A stretch of DNA of 64,000 bases from JBGVSA01 sp041807905 (GCF_041807905.1 NZ_JBGVSA010000001.1:258829-322828), one strand, 5' to 3'; shown: positions 17,579 to 25,709, counted from the first letter of the stretch. Numbers and translations are program-made. Notes: a model not told the origin generated them from the sequence alone.

Positions 17579-17614
17579 CATTCGGCGGCGGTTTTACCGC
17601 TTCGCCGGGCCAAG

Positions 17615-17640
17615 GGCCGCTCCCCCGGAGCGGCCTTTTT
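17615..17640 (+). terminator. Intrinsic terminator after the first GH28 gene
   Basis: GGCCGCTCC, a CCC loop and GGAGCGGCC form a 9-bp stem followed by five T. The two GH28 genes are therefore separate transcription units. Confidence 0.9.
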
Positions 17641-17650
17641 CATTCGCACA

Positions 17651-17718
17651 AATTTGTCAGAAACAAAATTACTTGTCAGACATCGATAGTTTGCATTGGC
17701 ACAAACGTCTGACAAATT
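17651..17718. promoter_or_regulatory. Cluster of TTGTCAGA operator-like sites upstream of the lipoprotein pectinase
   Basis: Three copies of one 8-mer occur within 70 bp: TTGTCAGA at 17654-17661 and 17673-17680, and its complement TCTGACAA at 17708-17715. The outer copies extend to a perfect 11-bp inverted repeat, AATTTGTCAGA (17651-17661) versus TCTGACAAATT (17708-17718). The middle one reads TTGTCAGACAT, one mismatch from the palindrome TTGTCWGACAA. This fits the FadR-type GntR core TNGTNNNACNA. The binding protein is inferred to be the GntR regulator at 57.7-58.4 kb. Confidence 0.6.
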
Positions 17719-17802
17719 ACCGATTTTCTACGCTAAGCTCCCGGTCACATGTCGGCAAGTAGGCAAAAGCGATCGACATGAGAGACACCAGAGGAGAAGC
17801 AA

Positions 17803-20028
17803 ATGAGCAGCAGGATTTCCGGGGGCCCGGCCCTCATCATGTCCACCCTGGTGGCCAGCATGTTGGCCGCATGCGGAGGGGACGACAACGGCAATACATC
17901 GAGTTCTTCCAGCAGTAGCAGTTCGGTATCGAGCAGCGCCAGCAGCAGTTCGTCCTCCAGCTCGGTCTCCTCTTCCGCCAATTCAAGTTCATCTTCCAGC
18001 AGTTCATCCAGACAACCCGACAGCGCCGCCTGCACGGTGAATGCCAGCATCACCAGCGGTGGCAGCGCCTCGGTGCCGCAGAACCTCTGCGTGCCGGCGC
18101 TGGGCTACGACGAAAAGAGCGTCGTGCTCGTCTGGGACAAGCCGGACAACTACGCCAACGTTGTGGACTACCGCGTCTACATGGATGGCACTCTGCTGGG
18201 CAGCGCAGACACGAACAACACCACGCATTCGCCTGCCAAGGCCTACATCGATAAGTTCTACGCCAACGACACGGCGGGCTTCCACGTCCGCGCGCGCATC
18301 CACAACTTCACCGTCGATGGTCTGCAAGCGGGCACGACGCACACTTTCACGGTGCGCGCAGTCTTCCAGGACGGCACGGAATCGGCCGACAGCAACGTTG
18401 TTCGCCAGACCACGGCGACAGCGCCCGCCAAGGCCGTGAGCATCGTTGATTACGGCGCGGTCGCGGGCGACACCTCGGACACCGCGGCGATCCAGGCCAA
18501 CACCAAGGCAATCCAGAAAGCCATCGATGAATGCTCGGCCGCGTCGACGTCGGCCTACGGCTGCAAGGTGACCGTGCCGACCGGCATCTTCAAGACGGGG
18601 GCGCTGTTCCTGAAGAGCAACATGACGCTGCAGGTCGATGGCACGCTCAAGGGTTCGGAGTTCGCCAGCGACTATCCGCGTACCCAGGGCTACAAGCTCT
18701 ACACGTATAACGCGATCCGCCGCGCGCCTTCGCTCATCAACGTGCTCGACGCAGCGGATACGGGTGCCGCCTCGAAGGGTGCCGGCACGTTCAGCAACAT
18801 CCGCGTGGTCGGCAGTGGCACGCTCGATGGCAACGGCTGGAAAACCACTGGTCGCACGACCGGCGGCGACGGCGCCAACACGCTGACGACGGACGAAGTG
18901 AGCGGCCAGACGATCACCACCAAGTTCATCGCCAGCAGTTCGACCAACGTAACGAATGACGGGATTCTCGCCGCCGCGCAAAACGCCGCATGCAGTGGTC
19001 AGCTCATCGACCCGCTGGATACGACCACCTCGGCGATCGCTTCAAGCGACATCTACGGCAACTGCCGGTCGAGCATCGCGACCTTCCGCGGCGTGAAGAA
19101 CCTGTACTTCGGCACGCTCACCATCTCGAACCCGGCCTTCCATGGGCTGATGTTCCTCGAGACGGAAAACGTCACCGTCAATGGTGCCCAACACCGTACC
19201 TATGACTCGAACAATGGCGACGGTCTGGAGTTTGCCAACGGCTCCAACACCATCGTCATGAACAACTTCTTCGATACTGGCGACGATGTGGTGAACTTCG
19301 CCGCCGGCATCGGCAGCCCGGCCGCATCACAACCCATTCAGAGCGGTACGTGGATTCTCAATAATTACATGCGCGAAGGTCATGGATCGGTCGCACTGGG
19401 CAGCAACACCGGTGCGTGGATCGAGAAGATCAAGGCCGAAGACAATGTCATGAACACGACGACCATGGGTCTGCGCATGAAGAGCACCCCGACCACGGGC
19501 GGTGGCGGACGGAACATCGTCTTCCGCGACAACGCCATGAAGAGCATCAAGCAGAATGCCTTCATCGTGACGCTGTCCTATACCCAGACGCCGGGCGGCG
19601 TGCCCAACGCGGCCGCGACTCCGGCGCAGTTCCGCGACATCGTCGTGCGTAATGTGTCGGTGGACGGCTCCGGCTGCAAGACGCCTGCCTGCACGACGTA
19701 TGAAGTCAACGTCGCAACGGGCGACGGCAACAGCAAGGGTGCTCCCATCGAGATCACCGGCGCATCGTCGGCCGGTACGGAATACAACGGTGTTCCGGCC
19801 TATCAGGAAGCCTTCAGCTTTGATTCGGTGAAGTTCAACAACGTGAAACCGGTGCGCCTGTACTATCTGAAGAACAGCACCTTCAACAACGTGTCGGTGA
19901 CCAATCTCGTGACGGGTACGCAGGACGCCACCAACTCGGCAGGCTCGTGCGGCATATCGATCACGCCGGCCTCGGGTCTGTTCAGTTTCGTGGCGCCGAA
20001 CAACAACATCGGCGCAGCCTGCCCGTAA
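17803..20028 (+). CDS. Lipoprotein exo-polygalacturonase (GH28) on a polyserine tether
   Basis: A 741-aa paralogue of the preceding pectinase. The N-terminus carries a lipobox (SMLAAC, lipidated Cys24). It is followed by GGDDNGN and a roughly 40-residue linker made almost only of serine (about 32-70), an FN3 domain (about 92-208) and the GH28 beta-helix. Catalytic blocks are NNGDGLEF (about 470), DTGDDVVNF (about 491), EGHGSVALG (about 526) and LRMKS (about 557). The Cys after the DD pair in the paralogue is Val here; the acids themselves are kept. It should act as a membrane-anchored exo-pectinase at the outer membrane. It is preceded by a cluster of TTGTCAGA sites and followed by a strong terminator. 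Confidence 0.92.
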   Translation: MSSRISGGPALIMSTLVASMLAACGGDDNGNTSSSSSSSSSVSSSASSSSSSSSVSSSANSSSSSSSSSRQPDSAACTVNASITSGGSASVPQNLCVPALGYDEKSVVLVWDKPDNYANVVDYRVYMDGTLLGSADTNNTTHSPAKAYIDKFYANDTAGFHVRARIHNFTVDGLQAGTTHTFTVRAVFQDGTESADSNVVRQTTATAPAKAVSIVDYGAVAGDTSDTAAIQANTKAIQKAIDECSAASTSAYGCKVTVPTGIFKTGALFLKSNMTLQVDGTLKGSEFASDYPRTQGYKLYTYNAIRRAPSLINVLDAADTGAASKGAGTFSNIRVVGSGTLDGNGWKTTGRTTGGDGANTLTTDEVSGQTITTKFIASSSTNVTNDGILAAAQNAACSGQLIDPLDTTTSAIASSDIYGNCRSSIATFRGVKNLYFGTLTISNPAFHGLMFLETENVTVNGAQHRTYDSNNGDGLEFANGSNTIVMNNFFDTGDDVVNFAAGIGSPAASQPIQSGTWILNNYMREGHGSVALGSNTGAWIEKIKAEDNVMNTTTMGLRMKSTPTTGGGGRNIVFRDNAMKSIKQNAFIVTLSYTQTPGGVPNAAATPAQFRDIVVRNVSVDGSGCKTPACTTYEVNVATGDGNSKGAPIEITGASSAGTEYNGVPAYQEAFSFDSVKFNNVKPVRLYYLKNSTFNNVSVTNLVTGTQDATNSAGSCGISITPASGLFSFVAPNNNIGAACP

Positions 20029-20052
20029 GCAAGGCCGCAGAGCATCATCAAC

Positions 20053-20079
20053 GGGCGCCCCGCGGGGCGCCCTTTTTTT
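20053..20079 (+). terminator. Intrinsic terminator of the lipoprotein GH28 gene
   Basis: The perfect palindrome GGGCGCCCCGCGGGGCGCCC (20053-20072) is followed by seven T. Confidence 0.9.
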
Positions 20080-20093
20080 GCATGGGTGAACAA

Positions 20094-20120
20094 AAAGAAA
20101 GGCGCTCCCTGGAGCGCCTT
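20094..20120 (-). terminator. Intrinsic terminator of the pectate lyase gene
   Basis: AAGGCGCTCC/GGAGCGCCTT (20099-20120) forms a 10-bp stem. On the minus strand it is followed by TTTCTTTTTG. It ends the PL2 gene arriving from the right. Confidence 0.8.
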
Positions 20121-20140
20121 GTTCTTGCCTTGCGATCGAC

Positions 20141-21793
20141 TCACGCGGCTCGCGTACGCGGGTAAATGTCGAGTACGTCCTTGACGTTCTTGAGCGAACC
20201 GTCCGGCATGAGCGCGTCACCGTGAATGTAGCCGCCCTCACTGCGGAAGCCCGGCACGCGTTCCGGCGCCCCCTGCTCCGCCGCTGCCAGTGCTGCCAGC
20301 GCCAGCGCATCTGCGTCATCGAACCGCGTGAAGATATGCGCAGCGCTTGGCACGAAAGTACCGCGATGCCAGTGCGCGGCCCGCAAGCTGCGCCCCACCG
20401 CGCGCGCCAGTTCGAGATAAGCCTCCACACCGGTTGCGCGATAGATTTCGAGCACGGCAAAAAGCAGTACAGCGCTGTCCGCGTGCGTGTGCAGATCAAC
20501 ATCCGGGCGAAGTGGATCTTGCTCGTCCCACTGACCAAGACCGAAATTGCGCGCCATGGCGACAACTGTCGGCCAGAGCGCTGCCGAGCGTGAGGTGCTC
20601 CAGCCGGTGGCATAGGCGAGGAAGACGATCGGCGTGATCGGGCGGCGCTCAAACACGCGTCCGCGTTCCCCGTAGTACCCCTTGCGGGCGAACGTCTGAC
20701 CGGTCAGATCCTTGCCATCGGCAAACATCGGCTTGATCTCGTTCGTCTCCGGCAGATACGCGTAGCGTGCCCAGGCTTCGAGCCCGGCCACTGTCCAGTC
20801 GCGCAATTGCCGCCCGCCTTCGCCCAATTCGCGCGCAAGGATGAGCTGGGCCAGCGACGCATCGCCGTAGATGCCCTCCGGGCCGTTGAGCGCTTCGTCG
20901 TCCATCTTGAACAGCACCCAGGCCTCCTGCGCCACGGGACCGTACTCAGGACCGAATTGACGCTGCGCGCGGTCGCCAAAGAACGAGAAGGTAAAGCGCG
21001 GATCGTTCTCGTCAGTGGGCGGCTCCTCACGCTTGGTGGGACGATTGAACTGGTAGGCGCCCAGGCCGGTTGCCGGATAGCGCGAGCGGACGTACTGCCA
21101 CGCCAGGAACTCAGCCCAGGAGAGCGCCTTGGTGTCGCCAGCCAGCTTGCTGAGCATGCCGGCCGCAAAAATCAGGTCATTGCCGATGTTCACGAACGAC
21201 AGGCCTTTTGCTTCGCGCAGGATTTCCAGGTCGCGATGCTGCGGACGATCCCAGAATGCCCGCTCGTCGCCCAGTGGCTTGCCGAACTCGCCGTGGCGTG
21301 AGAGCTCCAGCGTATCCCAGTCGAAAATGTGGCTGTTCCACATGCCTTTTACGAGACGCGACGTCGCCACCGGGTCGACCTCATGCATCAGTTCGTAGAA
21401 CGGATAGTGGTGCTTGAGCTCGTGCACCATGTTCTTGTTCTCGGGGCCGACGGGGCGCAGCGTTTTCAGGTCGAGAAAGGTATGTCCGCCCCAACGCAGC
21501 AGGCCGCTCTCATCGGCATTATCGAAGTGCCAGCGGATCGCCGCGCGCGCGGCATCGGCATAGCGCGCCTCCCCTGTCAGCGCCGACAGCCCGACGAGAA
21601 AGCGGAATAGATTCTGCTGCGAAGCGATGTTGGAGGGCTCCCAATCGGAGCCGTCCACGTTGCGCCAGGTGACGGGCTTACCGGAGAACGAATCGAATCC
21701 GTCGAAGAAAAGCGGTGTGCCGTGATAGGGATCGCGGTAGCTGTCGAGCACTTTGTCGGCGTACTCGATGAGGATGTCCAGATGCTGTGCCAT
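20141..21793 (-). CDS. pelW: Cytoplasmic exo-pectate lyase, polysaccharide lyase family 2
   Basis: A 550-aa protein with no signal peptide, matching PelW-type PL2 lyases (about 545 aa) that cleave short oligogalacturonates inside the cell by beta-elimination. His104 (LRWGGHTFLDL), Glu125 (MVHELKHHYP) and Arg166-His167 (ELSRHGEFG) are spaced exactly 21 and 42 residues apart. As I recall, the metal ligands His109, Glu130 and His172 and catalytic Arg171 of the Yersinia PL2 structure have the same spacing. WNSHIFDWDTLELSRHGEFG and the C-terminal GSLKNVKDVLDIYPR are family blocks. ATG 21793 is the only sensible start. Convergent with the lipoprotein GH28 gene; a partial operator-like site (GTCTGACA) lies 90 bp upstream. 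Confidence 0.9.
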   Translation of the reverse strand: MAQHLDILIEYADKVLDSYRDPYHGTPLFFDGFDSFSGKPVTWRNVDGSDWEPSNIASQQNLFRFLVGLSALTGEARYADAARAAIRWHFDNADESGLLRWGGHTFLDLKTLRPVGPENKNMVHELKHHYPFYELMHEVDPVATSRLVKGMWNSHIFDWDTLELSRHGEFGKPLGDERAFWDRPQHRDLEILREAKGLSFVNIGNDLIFAAGMLSKLAGDTKALSWAEFLAWQYVRSRYPATGLGAYQFNRPTKREEPPTDENDPRFTFSFFGDRAQRQFGPEYGPVAQEAWVLFKMDDEALNGPEGIYGDASLAQLILARELGEGGRQLRDWTVAGLEAWARYAYLPETNEIKPMFADGKDLTGQTFARKGYYGERGRVFERRPITPIVFLAYATGWSTSRSAALWPTVVAMARNFGLGQWDEQDPLRPDVDLHTHADSAVLLFAVLEIYRATGVEAYLELARAVGRSLRAAHWHRGTFVPSAAHIFTRFDDADALALAALAAAEQGAPERVPGFRSEGGYIHGDALMPDGSLKNVKDVLDIYPRTRAA

Positions 21794-21882
21794 GACGAAC
21801 GACAGTGGGGCAATAGGGATAGACGAGAATTCTATCAGTCCTGGCCAACATGCCCGCAGCGTCTCCTACGCAAAGTGTGACG

Positions 21883-21893
21883 CCGTCTGACAG
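21883..21893. promoter_or_regulatory. Weak operator-like site upstream of the PL2 gene
   Basis: CCGTCTGACAG shares the core GTCTGACA with the TTGTCWGACAA sites of the neighbouring pectin genes but differs at three outer positions. It is a candidate only. Confidence 0.3.
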
Positions 21894-21957
21894 CGGACGA
21901 GATCGACGCCCCTCAATATGAAAATCGTCGAGATTCGATGATCCTAGGGAGGTTCAA

Positions 21958-22131
21958 ATGCTCAAGTGGGCTCTGATATTTTTCGTTATTTCGATCGTCG
22001 CCGGCGTGTTGGGCTTTACCGGCATAGCGGCGGGGTCGGCTGCCTTGGCGAAGATTCTCTTCTTTGTCGCCATCGCCCTCTTCGTGATCTTTCTGGTTCT
22101 TGGCCTGACCGTGTTCAAGGCCATCAAATAG
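21958..22131 (+). CDS. DUF1328 small membrane protein
   Basis: A 57-aa protein too short for usual gene filters. It begins MLKWALIFFVISIVAGVLGF and continues TGIAAGSAALAKILFFVAIALFVIF, giving two hydrophobic helices separated by a glycine-rich turn. This is the YtjA/DUF1328 pattern of small inner-membrane proteins, often linked to stress in proteobacteria. GGGAGG lies six bases before the ATG, a strong ribosome binding site that supports expression. It stands alone between the PL2 gene (divergent) and the discoidin-like gene (convergent). The molecular function is unknown. Confidence 0.85.
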   Translation: MLKWALIFFVISIVAGVLGFTGIAAGSAALAKILFFVAIALFVIFLVLGLTVFKAIK

Positions 22132-22196
22132 TTGTCGTACGCCGCGGCGGCGGCTTTGAGCGGCCGCCCGCCTCGCGGCGTCATCGTGCGCCCGGG

Positions 22197-22646
22197 TCAG
22201 GGCTTGCTGGCGTAGGTTTCCAGTTCGGCGATTGCTGGCTTGCCCTTCGCGGATACCACCACCACGCAGATCTTCTTGCTGCTCAATGGCTCAAACTCTG
22301 CAGTTGCGGCGCTGCCCAGCGTCGTACCCTCGGCAAGCGCCTTTACCTTGGAGCCGTTGCGATCCTCCACCCGCCAAGCGGTGACGTTGTCGCCAATCTC
22401 CTTGATAACCACGGCGCCAACGGTCTTGGAGGAATCCCACTTCACGCAAACCGATTCGCCGGCATCGCCAGCCGGAGTCCAGGCGGTGGCAGCATCGCCA
22501 TCGATCACAGCGCCGTAGGAACTGCCCTCGCCCTTGCTGGAGCCATCCGCGCGGGCACCCTTCGACAGATTGTCGGCCGCCTGGGCGCTGCCGAACATCG
22601 CGAGTACGACACATGCGGCGAGGAATTTGGATGAAGTTTTTGTCAT
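22197..22646 (-). CDS. Secreted discoidin/F5-8C-like carbohydrate-binding-type protein
   Basis: A 149-aa exported protein with a signal peptide (about 1-23, cleaved after AQA) and a single beta-sandwich-like domain. SSYGAVIDGDAATAWTPAGD is the typical opening of the discoidin/F5-8 type C (galactose-binding-like) fold. SVCVKWDSSKTVGAVVIKE and a closing KPAIAELETYA strand follow, and the two cysteines (VCVKW, KICVV) could form a disulfide. It lies divergent to kdgF, among pectin genes. A role in binding pectic sugar is attractive but unproven; such domains also bind other ligands. Confidence 0.6.
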   Translation of the reverse strand: MTKTSSKFLAACVVLAMFGSAQAADNLSKGARADGSSKGEGSSYGAVIDGDAATAWTPAGDAGESVCVKWDSSKTVGAVVIKEIGDNVTAWRVEDRNGSKVKALAEGTTLGSAATAEFEPLSSKKICVVVVSAKGKPAIAELETYASKP

Positions 22647-22788
22647 TGCTTGTCTCCTTGATGTACTGAACTACGGCTATCGAGCCGGTTGACCGGTCTC
22701 AATTCGCCTGTCCATTGTAAGGGAGAGCCAAGCCGAGCCATTTGCCCAACCTGTTGATGAGACGGCATTTCTCGCAACCCAAGGCGGC

Positions 22789-22832
22789 TTGTCAGGCTTG
22801 GGGCTGCGCCTGAAGCACTTGTCCGATAGAAT
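22789..22832 (+). promoter_or_regulatory. kdgF upstream region: TTGTCAG half-site and candidate -10
   Basis: TTGTCAG (22789-22795) repeats the half-site seen upstream of the GH28 lipoprotein gene, and a second TTGTC (22819-22823) follows. TAGAAT (22827-22832) is a five-of-six -10 match about 27 bp before kdgF. No good -35 accompanies it, which would fit a regulated promoter. Confidence 0.35.
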
Positions 22833-22858
22833 AGAAAGGTTATTACTGGAGGTTTCTT

Positions 22859-23188
22859 ATGTTCGTTTACGCGAAGGACTGTCCCGTCGAGGACTTGGGT
22901 GGCGGCGTCAGCCGTCAGATTCTTGCCCACGACGGCGGCATGATGCAGGTGAAGGTGATGTTCGAAGAAGGCGCCATCGGCCCGATGCACAATCACCCGC
23001 ACGAGCAGCTGACCTATGTGCTGTCCGGCGAATTCAAGTTCACCATCGGTGACGAAACCCACGTCGTGAAGGCGGGCGACACGCTGTACAAGAAGTCGGG
23101 CATCATGCACGGCTGCGTGTGCACGCAAAAGGGTGTCCTGCTCGACACCTTCACGCCGCAACGCCTGGATTTCCTGGGTCAGGCCTGA
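22859..23188 (+). CDS. kdgF: KdgF-type cupin, uronate linearisation
   Basis: A 109-aa single cupin, the length of KdgF. KdgF converts the cyclic 4,5-unsaturated monogalacturonate released by pectin or alginate lyases into linear 5-keto-4-deoxyuronate. Metal-binding residues are visible in GPMHNHPHEQLTYVLSG (His44, His46, Gln50) and SGIMHG (His84). The FVYAKDCPVEDLGGGVSRQIL opening and the KKSGIMHGC block are as in known KdgF proteins. GGAGG eight bases upstream supports ATG 22859. It sits between the secreted discoidin-like gene (divergent) and a Gfo/Idh oxidoreductase gene in the same direction. Confidence 0.82.
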   Translation: MFVYAKDCPVEDLGGGVSRQILAHDGGMMQVKVMFEEGAIGPMHNHPHEQLTYVLSGEFKFTIGDETHVVKAGDTLYKKSGIMHGCVCTQKGVLLDTFTPQRLDFLGQA

Positions 23189-23231
23189 CCCGGCGCCGCG
23201 CAACGCGTGGGACCGGGTAGCTCGGTCCCAC
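23176..23231 (+). repeat. Two palindromes at the 3' end of kdgF
   Basis: GGGTCAGGCCTGACCC (23176-23191) is a perfect 16-bp palindrome spanning the kdgF stop codon. GTGGGACCG/CGGTCCCAC (23207-23215/23223-23231) is a 9-bp stem with a 7-nt loop. No T-run follows, so a conventional terminator is doubtful; mRNA 3'-end stabilisation or attenuation is possible. Confidence 0.45.
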
Positions 23232-23342
23232 ATCCACGTGCTTTTCTCCGTAATACCGCGTCCAGTTCGCTGATTTCTTCAGCGTTCCCCCTGTTCCTTC
23301 CTTACGTTTCCCCTCCCGGCATGGGACAATTGCGCGCTGCAT

Positions 23343-23353
23343 TTGTCTGGCAA
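23343..23353. promoter_or_regulatory. TTGTCTGGCAA operator-like site before the Gfo/Idh gene
   Basis: One mismatch from the palindrome TTGTCWGACAA, located 25 bp before the start codon. A repressor here would block transcription or elongation. Confidence 0.5.
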
Positions 23354-23378
23354 CTTGCCACCGCTCACTGGAGGAAAC

Positions 23379-24353
23379 ATGCGTTACGTCATCGTCGGCA
23401 CGGGCAACATCAGCAACACCTACGTTGCCGCCTTCAAGAACCTGCCCGGTTGCGAACTGGTCGGTTGTGTGTCACGCAGCGGCCGGACGCCCAAGGATGC
23501 ACCGCATCTTGAGTGTCGCGCATCGCTTGCTGAAATCCAGGCGCCGTTCGACGCCGTCATCATCACTTCACCCAATGGCCTGCATCACATCAGCGCCATC
23601 GAAGCGGCCGCACTTGGCAAACATGTGCTGACCGAAAAGCCGCTCGACATCACCATGGAGGCCATGGACAAGATGGTGGCTGCGTGCGAAGCAGCCGGCG
23701 TCCAGTTGGCGGTGGCTTTCCAGCGCCGCACCAATCCGGACAACGTCGCCGTCAAGAAACTGCTCGAAGCCGGCGCCCTTGGCCGCATCTATGCGGCGGA
23801 CCTGTCGTGCCGTTTCTGGCGCGACCAGGCCTATTACGACAGCGGTGACTATCGCGGCGGCTGGGCCATCGATGGCGGCGGCCCGTTCATCCAGCAGGCT
23901 TCGCACAACATCGACAACTACATCTGGTTCTTCGGCATGCCGGATCAGGTCACAAGCCAATTGGGGACCTTTGCGCACGACATCGAAACCGAAGACCATG
24001 GCGCCGCCCTGCTCCGTCACGATAGTGGAATGATCGGCACGATCGTCGCATCCACCTGCGCCCGTCCCGGATATCCGGCGCGTCTGGAAGTCATCTGCGA
24101 GAAGGGCACCTTCACCATGCAGGATGACCGCATCCACACCTGGAACATCGACGGTGTCCCCAATCCCGCCAGCGCCGTGACGCCACGCCCGGACGACGGC
24201 GCCCGCAGTGCGGCGGTTGCCGACACCTCGCGGCATGAAGCGGTCATCCGCGATTTTGAACAGGCCATCGCATCCAACACCCGCCCCCTGGCCGATGCCG
24301 CGGACGGCCGTCGCGCTACAGAATTGATCCTGCGCATCTACGGCAAGCTCTAG
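23379..24353 (+). CDS. Gfo/Idh/MocA family NAD(P)-dependent oxidoreductase
   Basis: A 324-aa cytosolic sugar dehydrogenase. The Rossmann nucleotide-binding start is MRYVIVGTGNISNTYVAAFK, the loop ITSPNGLHHISAIEAAALGKHVLTEKPLD carries the family E-K-P motif, and GGWAIDGGGPFIQQASHNID contains the G-G-G-x-x-x-x-x-x-H-x-x-D catalytic block. The start is set by GGAGGAAAC just before ATG 23379; the in-frame upstream start lacks it. It follows kdgF, with an operator-like TTGTCTGGCAA between. In this setting it may act on a uronate or deoxy-uronate intermediate, but the substrate cannot be read. Confidence 0.88.
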   Translation: MRYVIVGTGNISNTYVAAFKNLPGCELVGCVSRSGRTPKDAPHLECRASLAEIQAPFDAVIITSPNGLHHISAIEAAALGKHVLTEKPLDITMEAMDKMVAACEAAGVQLAVAFQRRTNPDNVAVKKLLEAGALGRIYAADLSCRFWRDQAYYDSGDYRGGWAIDGGGPFIQQASHNIDNYIWFFGMPDQVTSQLGTFAHDIETEDHGAALLRHDSGMIGTIVASTCARPGYPARLEVICEKGTFTMQDDRIHTWNIDGVPNPASAVTPRPDDGARSAAVADTSRHEAVIRDFEQAIASNTRPLADAADGRRATELILRIYGKL

Positions 24354-24367
24354 CACCACAGTCAGAT

Positions 24368-24390
24368 GCCCCGCCGTCCATCGGCGGGGC
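24368..24390 (+). terminator. Hairpin after the Gfo/Idh gene
   Basis: GCCCCGCCG/CGGCGGGGC forms a 9-bp GC stem 15 bp after the stop. The trailing sequence is only moderately T-rich (AGTCTCATCTTCC), so termination may be partial. Confidence 0.5.
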
Positions 24391-24533
24391 AGTCTCATCT
24401 TCCGCCGCGCCAGTTGTAATTTCTTACATTCTTGTTCCGGTCCGAAATCGATTGGTGCGCCGCACAGGCGTACCATCTAGGCACTATTAAATACCTAACG
24501 ATCTGTATCCCCCTGCAGATCGTGCCCAGCAGC

Positions 24534-25670
24534 ATGAGAATCGGCCTTCTGATCGACTCGCTCATCGGCGGGGGCGCGGAGCGCGTGGTATTGAATTTTG
24601 CGCAGGCGTTCCAGCAACAAGGGCACGATGTCCACATCGTGCTGGTCAAGAACGAGATTCAGCATGTCGTTCCTGGCGATATCCGCATCCACACTTTGTC
24701 CGACGATGGACATGTCACCCACATCCGGGCGCTGAACAAGATCCTGCTGGCCTGGCAACTGCGGCGACTGGTCGCCGATGTGGAAAGCGACGGCCATTCG
24801 TTCGATTTTTTCATTTCGAACGCTGAAGACGTAGACCGGCTTTCGCGTATCGCAGGACTGGACCGGGTGTTCATCCGCTATCGCAATTCGATGCGTGAAT
24901 ACCTCAACGCCAAAATCGGCAACAAGACGGGGCTGAAGCGCCTCATTCGTTCAGCACGCTGGCATATGCGCTTCCGCGCGGTGTATTCGGATCGGCACAT
25001 CATCACCGTATCGGACGCGTTGCAGAATGAAATCGTCGAAGACGTTGGCGTCGCTCCGCGCACCATCCGGACGATCTACAACCCGTTCGATTTCGACTTC
25101 ATTCGCAGTCAGGGCGCCCAGTTCGCGCCGCCTGTCGAAGGTCCGTACATCGTGTACGCCGCCAAGCTCGAACGCCGCAAGCGACAGGACGTTCTGCTGC
25201 GAGCTTACGCAGCCAGTCGCGCGCGAAACACCCACCGGCTCGTGCTCATCGGCGGCGCATACACGGCCACTGACCGCGCATGGCAACAAAAGGTGGATGA
25301 ACTGGTCGACGAACTTGGCTTGCGGGATCGCGTCGTCATGCCGGGGTTCCAGAGCAATCCATATCCTTGGATCAAGCACGCGGATCTGTTTGCGATGGCA
25401 TCCGATAGCGAAGGCCTGCCGACCGTGCTCATCGAATCGCTGATCCTTGGCACACCCGTTGTCAGCACCGATTGTCCGACCGGTCCGAGCGAAATCCTGA
25501 CGGGAGAACTGGCGAGCTTTCTGTGCGATCGCAACGCTCCGCTGCAACTCGCCGAACGTATCGACCGTGCGCTGGACGCCTACCCCGCGATCACCGATAC
25601 CATGTTGCAGCGATTCCGCGCCGACTATTCGATCAACCAATACCTGCAACACTGCACGAGCGTGCACTGA
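24534..25670 (+). CDS. GT4-family glycosyltransferase
   Basis: A 378-aa cytosolic or membrane-associated retaining glycosyltransferase of the GT-B fold. The glycine-rich N-terminal loop is MRIGLLIDSLIGGGAERVVL, the hinge is YIVYAAKLERRKRQDVLLRA, and the nucleotide-sugar site is DSEGLPTVLIESLILGTPVV, with the E-x7-E motif of GT4. The acceptor is unknown; relatives build surface polysaccharide or lipid-linked oligosaccharides. It stands alone with no export or polymerase genes nearby. ATG 24534 begins the domain; the open frame reaches back to 24432. It ends at a bidirectional terminator. Confidence 0.88.
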   Translation: MRIGLLIDSLIGGGAERVVLNFAQAFQQQGHDVHIVLVKNEIQHVVPGDIRIHTLSDDGHVTHIRALNKILLAWQLRRLVADVESDGHSFDFFISNAEDVDRLSRIAGLDRVFIRYRNSMREYLNAKIGNKTGLKRLIRSARWHMRFRAVYSDRHIITVSDALQNEIVEDVGVAPRTIRTIYNPFDFDFIRSQGAQFAPPVEGPYIVYAAKLERRKRQDVLLRAYAASRARNTHRLVLIGGAYTATDRAWQQKVDELVDELGLRDRVVMPGFQSNPYPWIKHADLFAMASDSEGLPTVLIESLILGTPVVSTDCPTGPSEILTGELASFLCDRNAPLQLAERIDRALDAYPAITDTMLQRFRADYSINQYLQHCTSVH

Positions 25671-25709
25671 CGCAACGAGCAGCCGCCGCTGCTGCGGAGG
25701 TTCACGAAA

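Noticed and set aside
15794..17581. 595-codon open frame antisense to the first GH28 gene
   Set aside because: No recognisable domains, and the complementary strand has a complete pectinase.
17896..18012. Tandem AGC/AGT/TCC-type repeats resembling a repeat array
   Set aside because: They are serine codons of the lipoprotein linker, in frame and without spacers, so not CRISPR or a satellite.
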